Source: Anaerolineae bacterium
GTDB lineage: Bacteria; Chloroflexota; Anaerolineae; Aggregatilineales; Phototrophicaceae
Assembly: GCA_022842885.1 (NCBI GenBank)
Contig: JALHOR010000007.1
Location: forward strand, 59,362-100,646
Direction: 5' to 3'
Length of the DNA stretch: 41,285 nucleotides
The notes under the pieces are model-generated. The model was not told where the DNA came from, ran no database searches, and saw only the letters and a program-made list of their open reading frames with translations. Positions within the stretch are counted from its first letter, which is position 1. Each line of letters starts with the position of its first letter. This document shows, piece after piece, positions 1-6,580 of this stretch. The translations under genes were made by a program, and so were the position numbers.

Positions 1-74
1 CGTATGCGCCCTTTGGCAAACCCGTTCCCCACCCCGACGATGTATGGCAGTTTGAGACGTTTTTGGTGGAATGA
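1..74 (+). CDS. 3' end of a gene cut by the window edge, probably homospermidine synthase/saccharopine dehydrogenase family
   Basis: The first full codon is at position 3 and the stop TGA is at 72-74, giving 23 residues that end WQFETFLVE. These residues are identical to the C-terminus of the fragment at 838-1211. The DNA is identical for 61 bases, then the last four codons (F, L, V, E) differ only at their third positions. A C-terminal WQFxxF ending after a proline-rich stretch recalls homospermidine synthase of the saccharopine dehydrogenase superfamily; this is recognition from memory, not a search. The complete gene should lie to the left of the window and may be the functional copy. Confidence 0.5.
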   Translation, partial: YAPFGKPVPHPDDVWQFETFLVE

Positions 75-350
75 GTCACGTTGTAGATAGTGGTTGACCA
101 CATTGATTCTCAACGATATTTTGAAGGAACACACGTCTAGAAAAACGATATGTGTAGGGGCGGGTTTAGAAACTTGCCCCTGCAAAAATAATACTTTACA
201 CCTTGATTACACTTGATTTCTCTTTTTCATTTATCTCTATAAATTTCTGTGGCAGACTACTAACTATTTCCGTCTTTGTCTTTCCTCATACTGTGATTCT
301 ACTGAAATTGGCTATAATTTTCATCTTTTTACAACAAAGGAATTTTGTCA
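75..350. promoter_or_regulatory. Intergenic region with promoter for the DinB gene
   Basis: A TATAAT -10 box at 313-318 is preceded by G-G-C; no convincing -35 was seen. An AAAGGA ribosome-binding site lies at 336-341, 9 nt before the ATG at 351. The region also holds a palindromic repeat at 154-183, annotated separately. I see no gene here. Confidence 0.45.
154..183. repeat. GTAGGGG-type palindromic repeat, copy 1
   Basis: A 30-bp imperfect palindrome begins GTAGGGGCGGG and ends TTGCCCCTGC around a central TTTAGAAA. It shares its ends with copies at 9461, 11139, 18768 and 24960. It lies between the truncated gene at the window edge and DinB, where it could also act as a weak terminator hairpin. 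Confidence 0.6.
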
Positions 351-836
351 ATGAATATGCTGGAACGTTTTTTGGGTCATGATCTGGCAGCCAACCGAGA
401 ACTACTGGAAATATGCTTAACTTTAAGCGATGCCGACATGGATCATGTTTTTGATGCTGGCTGGGGAACATTGAGAAAAACCTTCGAACATATGATTTCT
501 AACATCGAAACCTGGACCGATTTAATGATGTCACGCCCGGTTCGAGATCTGTCCGGTGAGTCTGCTGTGCAGTTACTCGAACGCCTCGAAACCAGTTATG
601 CCGAATTCGCTGCATTTGCCAGACAAATTGAAGCAACCGGACGGCTCAATGAACTTTTCACTGATGTACTGGATAAACCGCCCACGCAAAAATCCATTGG
701 CGGCGCAATCGGGCATCTCATTACCCATAACATGCATCATCGTGCCGAAGTCCAGCACATGCTACATCGGTTGGGGATACAAAATTTACCCGAAGGCGAT
801 TTAATGGGCTGGGATCAACGAATACGCCTAACATAG
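351..836 (+). CDS. DinB family protein (putative metal-dependent thiol transferase-like)
   Basis: The product is 161 residues, the usual size for a DinB/YfiT four-helix protein. Visible features are a histidine in the second helix (FEHMISN) and the C-terminal HLITHNMHHRAEV segment, which supplies the paired histidines of the DinB metal site. Such proteins bind a divalent metal and, where studied, use thiol cofactors such as bacillithiol or mycothiol; the substrate here is unknown. A TTG at 345 could extend the frame, but the AAAGGA site is properly spaced only for the ATG at 351. The gene sits between the two homospermidine-synthase-like pieces, and its stop touches the start of the decayed piece. 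Confidence 0.8.
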   Translation: MNMLERFLGHDLAANRELLEICLTLSDADMDHVFDAGWGTLRKTFEHMISNIETWTDLMMSRPVRDLSGESAVQLLERLETSYAEFAAFARQIEATGRLNELFTDVLDKPPTQKSIGGAIGHLITHNMHHRAEVQHMLHRLGIQNLPEGDLMGWDQRIRLT

Positions 837-837
837 A

Positions 838-1211
838 GCAATCACCATCGCGCTAATGCTGCATCACGCCGATGCTGCGATTGTGTCGCTGTTAGAACTG
901 CGATGCGAAATTACCAATTGCAGCCCAAAGTTCGCATCATGAACGATGAAATCACCGAGTTGCAAGTGGCGGCATCACTCTTGGGAGCAATTACTTGGAT
1001 GATTCAAAATCCACAATGCGGGTTTAATGTGCCGGATGATTTGCCGCATGATGAAATTCTGGCGGTAGCCAATCCCTATTTGGGACCTTGCCCATCACTG
1101 CAAACCGATTGGACACCACTGAAAAATCGTTTTGCGCCGTATGCGCCCTTTGGCAAACCCGTTCCCCACCCCGACGATGTATGGCAGTTTGAGACGTTCT
1201 TAGTCGAGTGA
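838..1211 (+). pseudogene. Decayed C-terminal fragment of a homospermidine synthase/saccharopine dehydrogenase-like gene
   Basis: The frame from ATG 903 (or ATG 939) encodes up to 102 residues ending YAPFGKP...WQFETFLVE, the same ending as the gene cut at position 74. Motifs include LPHDEILAVANPYLGP and DWTPL, which I associate with the C-terminal part of homospermidine synthase-like proteins. Upstream, the +1 frame at 838-903 reads LMLHHADAAIVSLLELR without a stop, and this appears to continue the same protein if one base was lost near 904. Between MNDEITE and LQVAAS, full-length relatives should have some 35 residues more, so an internal deletion is likely. I read it as a frameshifted, deleted remnant of a tandem duplication. 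It could still be expressed as a small protein from 939, but no ribosome-binding site is evident. Confidence 0.5.
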
Positions 1212-1221
1212 AACAGGGTGT

Positions 1222-1256
1222 GGAGCGTGTCAGATGACATGCTCCATAAATACTTT
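1222..1256. terminator. Hairpin between convergent genes
   Basis: Arms GGAGCGTGTC (1222-1231) and GACATGCTCC (1236-1245) form a 10-bp stem with one G-T pair and the loop AGAT, followed by an AT-rich tract with TTTT. It lies between the homospermidine-synthase remnant and the regulator gene on the opposite strand, so it may terminate both. Confidence 0.5.
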
Positions 1257-1263
1257 TCCAGTT

Positions 1264-4200
1264 TCAGTCCCCAAACAATTCCGCCACGCATGTTTCCAGC
1301 GTCCAGTGCGTTGCCTGTGCTTGGGCGGCGGTGAGGGCATCTGCCGATGTTTGCGCTGTCAAAGTGGCAAGGAACGGTTGAATGCGCTGGTGGGTATCAT
1401 CCCATGTGGTAGGATGCTGTTGGATAAAGAGCAGCAAAGGCAGCGCCGTTGCATCGCCACGTTGATAAAAAATCTCTGCCAAGCCGCCCAAATGCCGCAG
1501 CGTTTGCATCACGGATTGCGCTTCAAACGCGATGCGAATCGACTCACGATAGAGCGTTTCGGCGGCGTCTAAGTTGCCCTGCGCCAATGCCGCATCCCCT
1601 AACACATATTTCAAGCCACAATCGCCCCAAGGAAACGTCATTTCCGCCAGCAAGCGGCGCACATGCCCGGCGTGATGGTCAACATCGGCAAAATCACGGC
1701 GCACAACGGCACACGCCGCCAAAAAAATATGCGACCAGATGATGCCTTCTTCTTCACCCAATTCTTCAAATTCGCGTAGGCTTTCCTGATATAATTCAAC
1801 CGCTTCCATATGCTGCCCCTGATGCAGCATTAGCCAGCCAAGGTTATAGCGCACCCATGCCACACTGCGCCGATCGCCCATTGCTTGATATTGGGCGATA
1901 GACTGGCGAACTGCCTCATGGCGGGTTTCTCTATTCACCTGTTGTTCGTGCCATGCCATCGTCGCCTGAATGCCATCGGAGTAATGGTACATGCCGAGTT
2001 GTTCCAACAACGGCAGCATTTGGCGATAACAATTTTTCGCCGCCGGATAATTGCCCAAGGTGAACAAGTTATTTGCCAATAATTCTAAGATGCTGGCAAT
2101 ACCCCACGGCTGCCCAATTTGCAAAAACAATTCATGGCTGCGATTATAGATTTCGCGGGCTTCGGCATAACGAATTTGCATATGCAACCCACCGCCTAAT
2201 TCCATCAGCGCGAATGCCACGCCCCAAGTATCGCCGCGCTGTTCTAACTGCGCCATGCCAGCACGAATGAGGGTTTCAGCATCCGGGTTAGTACGTCCGG
2301 GGCGTTTTTTTAACACGCCCAACAACACGGTGGGTAAACCCGCCGCCGGATGCCCGGCAAATTCTTCCAACAACGGACGGCTGCGTGCCACCAAATCATC
2401 AATAACCGATTGGTGACACATGGTGACGCGCCACCGCGCCACATACGCCAGCAAACAGCCTAGCAGCAAGCGTTCTTCTGGGTTATTGCTGTGCGGATTT
2501 AGCTGGTTAATCGCATATTCTTGTGCCTCCACCAAATCATTAAACGATGTCCGCACGGCATAAAAATGGAGCATGGGTTCCAAGATAGACAGCATTCGCG
2601 CAAAATCACGTTCATAAATCAGATGGCGCAGCATCGCCCGCACATTGTCCAATTCGGCAGAAATGGCATCCAACGCCGCCACTTGGTCGGCACTTTTTAA
2701 GCGCGGCAATTGGGCAACCAACAAATCGGCATAAAACGCGCCGTGCCGCTGTTCTGTCGCCCGACTTTGGTTATCCGCTAATTCGCGCAATTTTTCACCC
2801 GCATATTGGCGCAGCAGTTCATGAATCTCAAACCGCCCAGTCTCGCCGCGCCGCACAAGCGATTTATTGACCAACGATAACAACTGATGGCGATTCGCCC
2901 GCGCCACTGCCGCTGCTGCATCATAGGCGAAGCCGCCGCGAAACACCGATAACTGTGCCAAACACATTTGTTCGCCGGGCAACAATCGCTGCCACGCCGA
3001 TTCAAACACAGCGCGTAAACTGCGGTGGCGTTCTGGCACATTACGAACAGAAGTCGTCAGAAAATCGAGTCCGGTCTGAATCTCTTGGGCAATTTCTTCG
3101 CAGGTCAGCACGGGCAACCACCCTGCCGCCAATTCAATCGCTAAGGGCATCCCTTCCACCAAACGACAAATCGTGCTGATGTGGACAACATCTTCTGGTA
3201 GCAACCGGAAATCTGGGCGCAAGCGTTTGGCGCTGTTCACAAATAAAGCAATGGCACTGTATAGTTCGATGTCAGTGGTATCATCACCAGCGGGATACGC
3301 CAAGCCTTGCAATTCGTAGACCCATTCCTCATGCAGATTCAGCCGTTCCCGCGATGTCACCACTATTTTGACGCCTGGCGCAGCTTCCAGAAGGCGTGCT
3401 AGCAAATCCGCACCGTCCAACAAATGTTCAAAATTATCCATGATGAGCAGCAAGCGTTTACCGGGCAATAGTTCCAGCAGCAGTTCATCAGCGAACTGCG
3501 GTTTATCCGGCATGAACGGCAAAATAGCGGTCAACGTGGGCGCAATCGCGTAGACATCACATAGGGGCGCTAATGACACAAAATACACGCCATCAGGAAA
3601 GTTACCTGTCAAAAATGCTTGTTCGCCTGCCTGAATCGCCAAGCGCGTTTTGCCGATGCCGCCATGCCCCAAGAGCGTTATCAGGCGGCAGTTAATGTCC
3701 GTCAGCCGTTGGGCAATATCCGCTAATTCGTTGTCACGCCCGATAAAGGGCGTCGCCGGGGCGGGCAGCACTTTTTTCGGCGCGATTGCCAGCATCTCAG
3801 CAGTGGTGACAGCAGGTGCATTCGTCGCAATTGCTAAAGCCGGTTCAGCAGCGGGGACTAACATGGGTTGCAAGCGGCGCTCTTGGATGGCTTCGTACAG
3901 TGCGACGGTTTCCGTCTCTGGTTGAACACGCAGTTCGCGGCGTAACCGCTGCGAAAAATCTTGATACACTTTCAGCGCCAAGTTATGTTGGCGGTCTTCA
4001 GCGTAGAGACGCATGATGCTTCGCACGGCGTTTTCGTTCAAATCATCTAAAAACAGCCAACGGCGGGCTGTCTCTAGCGCCAGTTCCGGTTGTTGCAGCA
4101 CGGTATAATCTTCGACCAATAATGCCAATGCCAAACTGCATAAACGGCGCGTTTCTTCGTTGATAACCATCTGCCATTCGGCAAAAGCCGGGGCATCTGG

Positions 4201-4635
4201 CAAGGTGAAGCCTGCCATAAATTCGCCCCGATACAATGCCACTGCTTGCGCCAAGGTAGTTGTTCGCGCCCGCCGCACGGCACTATCGCTCACGGATGAG
4301 GCGCTTTGCGTGGCAATCAGCGCCCGGAATTGGCGTATATCCACATCAATATCGCTATCGGCGTTGAACTGAATGGTATTGCCTTCGATGGTTGCCCACC
4401 CGTCGCCCAAGACGCGGTTAATAGTCCATAGGGTATTGCGTAAATATGCCGCAGCACGGGCATCGTCAGAATCGCCCCATAAAAATGCTGCCAGCGATTC
4501 GCGGGTAAACGCCGCGCCATTTGCCGCCAAATATGCCAGCAGCGCCAATGCTTTGCGGCGTTCTAGGTGCAGCGGGCTATGATGCTCATTTGTGAGAAGG
4601 GGTGTGCCTAAGAGAGCAATCCGATACGCAGACAT
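1264..4635 (-). CDS. BTAD/NB-ARC/TPR transcriptional regulator (SARP/AfsR-like)
   Basis: The 1123-residue protein has an N-terminal OmpR-type winged helix (about 1-95), then a bacterial transcriptional activation domain (about 96-250, with the tract FSQRLRRELRVQPETETVALYE). A STAND/NB-ARC ATPase follows, with FIGRDNEL near 295, Walker A GHGGIGKT near 321, Walker B LLLIMDNFEHLL near 393 and VVTSRERL. The remainder, about 700-1090, is rich in TPR-like helices. Family knowledge: such proteins are ATP-controlled switches that bind DNA through the winged helix and sense signals through the TPR part. The start ATG has CGGAGA upstream. There is no C-terminal LuxR helix-turn-helix. The signal and targets are unknown, and the gene is transcribed divergently from the ParB-fold gene. 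Confidence 0.9.
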   Translation of the reverse strand: MSAYRIALLGTPLLTNEHHSPLHLERRKALALLAYLAANGAAFTRESLAAFLWGDSDDARAAAYLRNTLWTINRVLGDGWATIEGNTIQFNADSDIDVDIRQFRALIATQSASSVSDSAVRRARTTTLAQAVALYRGEFMAGFTLPDAPAFAEWQMVINEETRRLCSLALALLVEDYTVLQQPELALETARRWLFLDDLNENAVRSIMRLYAEDRQHNLALKVYQDFSQRLRRELRVQPETETVALYEAIQERRLQPMLVPAAEPALAIATNAPAVTTAEMLAIAPKKVLPAPATPFIGRDNELADIAQRLTDINCRLITLLGHGGIGKTRLAIQAGEQAFLTGNFPDGVYFVSLAPLCDVYAIAPTLTAILPFMPDKPQFADELLLELLPGKRLLLIMDNFEHLLDGADLLARLLEAAPGVKIVVTSRERLNLHEEWVYELQGLAYPAGDDTTDIELYSAIALFVNSAKRLRPDFRLLPEDVVHISTICRLVEGMPLAIELAAGWLPVLTCEEIAQEIQTGLDFLTTSVRNVPERHRSLRAVFESAWQRLLPGEQMCLAQLSVFRGGFAYDAAAAVARANRHQLLSLVNKSLVRRGETGRFEIHELLRQYAGEKLRELADNQSRATEQRHGAFYADLLVAQLPRLKSADQVAALDAISAELDNVRAMLRHLIYERDFARMLSILEPMLHFYAVRTSFNDLVEAQEYAINQLNPHSNNPEERLLLGCLLAYVARWRVTMCHQSVIDDLVARSRPLLEEFAGHPAAGLPTVLLGVLKKRPGRTNPDAETLIRAGMAQLEQRGDTWGVAFALMELGGGLHMQIRYAEAREIYNRSHELFLQIGQPWGIASILELLANNLFTLGNYPAAKNCYRQMLPLLEQLGMYHYSDGIQATMAWHEQQVNRETRHEAVRQSIAQYQAMGDRRSVAWVRYNLGWLMLHQGQHMEAVELYQESLREFEELGEEEGIIWSHIFLAACAVVRRDFADVDHHAGHVRRLLAEMTFPWGDCGLKYVLGDAALAQGNLDAAETLYRESIRIAFEAQSVMQTLRHLGGLAEIFYQRGDATALPLLLFIQQHPTTWDDTHQRIQPFLATLTAQTSADALTAAQAQATHWTLETCVAELFGD

Positions 4636-4953
4636 GACAGTCTCCGGGGTTTTCCATACAAGCTATTAGACTAATTATGTTTCTGCCCTCACCCTAAATC
4701 CCTCTCCCGAAGGAGAGGGACTTCACATGCTACTCGTTTTTGCTCCCCTTCTCCTGTGGGAGAAGGGGCAGGGGGATGAGGGCTAAGTGGTTACAACAAG
4801 CTATTAGACTAATTATGTTTCAGAACGGGTCAAAAACAATCGTGAGATACTTTTGAGACGAAACTGAGACGCGCACTGCTGATAAACCTGCGATGCTGAC
4901 GCCGTATGCTAAGTGTGTAAGACCGAAACAATCTAGCGGAAGGCACCATCACC
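4636..4953. other. Divergent intergenic region, 318 bp
   Basis: No gene is visible. It separates the BTAD regulator (-) from the ParB-fold gene (+) and must carry both promoters, though no clear -35/-10 pair was found. Most of it is the double-hairpin repeat with its flanking 26-bp direct repeats, annotated separately. Confidence 0.6.
4658..4821. repeat. Double-hairpin element, copy 1, flanked by 26-bp direct repeats
   Basis: Identical 26-bp direct repeats lie at 4658-4683 and 4796-4821 (beginning ACAAGCTATTAG, ending AATTATGTTTC). Between them is a 112-bp element with hairpin 1, CCCTCTCC/GGAGAGGG (4700-4719, loop CGAA), and hairpin 2, CCCCTTCTCC/GGAGAAGGGG (4745-4768, loop TGTG). Its outer inverted ends are GCCCTCA (4685-4691) and TGAGGGC (4777-4783). 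Related copies lie at 32984-33087 and 34195-34295. The direct repeats are what a target duplication would leave, although 26 bp is long for one. Confidence 0.75.
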
Positions 4954-5427
4954 ATGTTTAGTCCACTGCAATCCATGAACATGCACAAAGACAACCGTTG
5001 GAGCGATGACGCTCAGGAACGGGTTCATGCCAGCCAGATGTTTGACCGCATGGTGAATGTCGGGCGCATCAAACGCTTTCAGGCGGCACTCAGACCGAAG
5101 TCGCGCCAGTTAAAATCTTTCGCTGCTCGCAGCGAGTCTATCATAGAACAGCACTACGTGGGCGTTCAAACTGTGTGCTTAGATTGCATTCGCGGCACGG
5201 AAAATCGTACTACCGAATTTGACACCGATTTTTACCCGCGAGCCGACCACCTAGAAGAACGTTGGGTGCGTGTGGCAGTGGCGAACATGAAAGGGGTGAA
5301 GCTCCCCCCGGTCGAATTGCTGCTGGTGGGCGATACGTATTATGTGCGCGATGGGCATCACCGCATTTCGGTTGCCCGCGCGATGGGACAGTACGAGATT
5401 GATGCCGTCGTGGTGAAAGTGGCATAA
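4954..5427 (+). CDS. ParB/sulfiredoxin-fold domain protein, hypothetical
   Basis: The 157-residue product carries a C-terminal ParB/Srx-like core: LPPVELLLVGDTYYVRDG, then HHRISVARAMGQYEIDA (about 115-155). The G-H-H-R-I-S-V-A-R motif matches the nucleotide-binding GxxR box of the fold. The N-terminal half is polar and helical (RIKRFQAALRPKSRQ) with a CLDC motif near residue 74 that might bind metal. There is no helix-turn-helix, so it is not a chromosome-partitioning ParB; ParB-fold enzymes include CTPases, nucleases and kinases. The start ATG has GGAAGG upstream. No partner gene is adjacent, and the function is not known. Confidence 0.65.
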   Translation: MFSPLQSMNMHKDNRWSDDAQERVHASQMFDRMVNVGRIKRFQAALRPKSRQLKSFAARSESIIEQHYVGVQTVCLDCIRGTENRTTEFDTDFYPRADHLEERWVRVAVANMKGVKLPPVELLLVGDTYYVRDGHHRISVARAMGQYEIDAVVVKVA

Positions 5428-5579
5428 ATTTCACCACTGGCATTTTGCCGCCCTAGCATTATCATGAATCGAAACGAGGCGGTCAGTTTTCTGAACTGCC
5501 GCCCCCGTTTTTGGAATGGTATCCGTACTCTGGTTTTGTGGAAAAAACTGTGCAGAGTGCGGGTATTCCCTAGCAAGAA

Positions 5580-5858
5580 CTACGCTTCGTCCTCATCCCG
5601 ATACACGCCCGGCAGGTTATCCTCTGGCAAGTCGGCTATCCATTCTTCATCCAACGGCAAATCGCCAAAATCCAAATGGGTTTCTTCCAATTGGCGAATC
5701 GTATGCTGAAACGTCAATTCAGAATTTACTGCCGCATGGTACAACTTGCGAAAATGTACCCGCCATTCGCTGCGTAAAAACGGATTGAACGCCAACTTGT
5801 GCAGTTCACTTTTTAGGTATTCGTGGTCGCCATTTTTCATATCTTTCAGGCTGGTCAT
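5580..5858 (-). CDS. Hypothetical acidic protein, 92 aa
   Basis: I do not recognise a family. The protein starts MTSLKDMKNGDHEYLK, has a central stretch rich in aromatic and basic residues, and ends in a strongly acidic tail (DEEWIADLPED...YRDEDEA). The ATG is preceded by GGAG at a spacing of 11. It lies 15 nt downstream of the small membrane protein gene on the same strand, so the two are probably co-transcribed. No signal peptide or membrane segment is visible. Confidence 0.55.
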   Translation of the reverse strand: MTSLKDMKNGDHEYLKSELHKLAFNPFLRSEWRVHFRKLYHAAVNSELTFQHTIRQLEETHLDFGDLPLDEEWIADLPEDNLPGVYRDEDEA

Positions 5859-5873
5859 ACGATGTATCGCTCC

Positions 5874-6137
5874 TTAATTGAGAAAATCATCAGGCGTGAG
5901 ACCGGCATCGCGGTAGGCTTTGAGCATCCGAGCGCGTTCTTCCGGCGACATTTGCAAATTGCGAGCGCGGCGATACTCTGCATATTCTTGGGCGCTGGCA
6001 AGCATATCCGGCGGTACGGGCATATCGAACAACGAGTATTCGGGTTGGGGTTGGACTTGCGTCCGCGTTTTGTGCCACTGATGCATCAGGAATAACCCGG
6101 TCAGCAGCCCGACGATAAAATAGAATTGACGTACCAT
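5874..6137 (-). CDS. Hypothetical small membrane-anchored protein, 87 aa
   Basis: The ATG at 6137 is chosen over an in-frame GTG at 6170 because AAGGAG lies 11 nt upstream of it, inside the longer version. The product begins MVRQFYFIVGLLTGLFLMHQW, a single membrane segment. A proline-rich linker follows, then a charged helical tail with SPEERARMLKAYRDAGLTPDDFLN, which resembles short helical adaptor tails. It is the first gene of a probable two-gene operon with 5580-5858. Function unknown. Confidence 0.55.
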   Translation of the reverse strand: MVRQFYFIVGLLTGLFLMHQWHKTRTQVQPQPEYSLFDMPVPPDMLASAQEYAEYRRARNLQMSPEERARMLKAYRDAGLTPDDFLN

Positions 6138-6580
6138 AAGCAACAACACTCCTTGAGAATAGATAAACACACTGTATCTAACGCCGCAGTGGGCGGCGAC
6201 AATACCAAGCCAGAACTGTACAGTTGCGTACCTGTACGCTAAAATTACAATAAGAATATGTTGTTATTGTGATTCTGTGCGGCAAGCGATTGGTACTAAC
6301 AATCGCTTGTTGTCCTTAATGGGAAAGAACCACAATGCAACGAGTATAACGTCCCCTTTTGCAAATTGCAAATCGAATTTTCTACAATAATTCCATCAAA
6401 AGTTTTAGATTAAATCGCATAAACTCTCGATAAGTTGGCATCACCCCCAAGCATGAAATCAGAAAATCACATTCTTCACAAAAGCCGCACAGGTTAGCGT
6501 TAAATTCCGGTATAATCATCACACACGGTTTTTAAACAACACCGTTGTTGACCGGTTCATGGCTTTTTTGTGGTGTAATT
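6138..6580. other. Gene-free region with two inverted repeats and a promoter
   Basis: This 443-bp stretch between divergent genes contains no convincing ORF. AACTGTACAGTT (6214-6225) is a perfect 12-bp palindrome, followed by a further CTGTAC. CAAGCGATTG (6283-6292) and CAATCGCTTG (6300-6309) are perfect 10-bp inverted arms with a 7-nt loop. A TATAAT box at 6511-6516 lies 64 bp before the chosen start of the VWA gene. The palindromes could be operators or leader hairpins of the leftward operon. Confidence 0.45.

Noticed and set aside
4684..4795. Short repeats as a CRISPR array
   Set aside because: There is only one pair of direct repeats around a hairpin element, with no regular spacers and no cas genes.
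6545..6580. TTG start extending the VWA protein by 12 residues
   Set aside because: There is no ribosome-binding site, and the extra residues precede the typical N-terminal membrane segment of this family; ATG 6581 is preferred.
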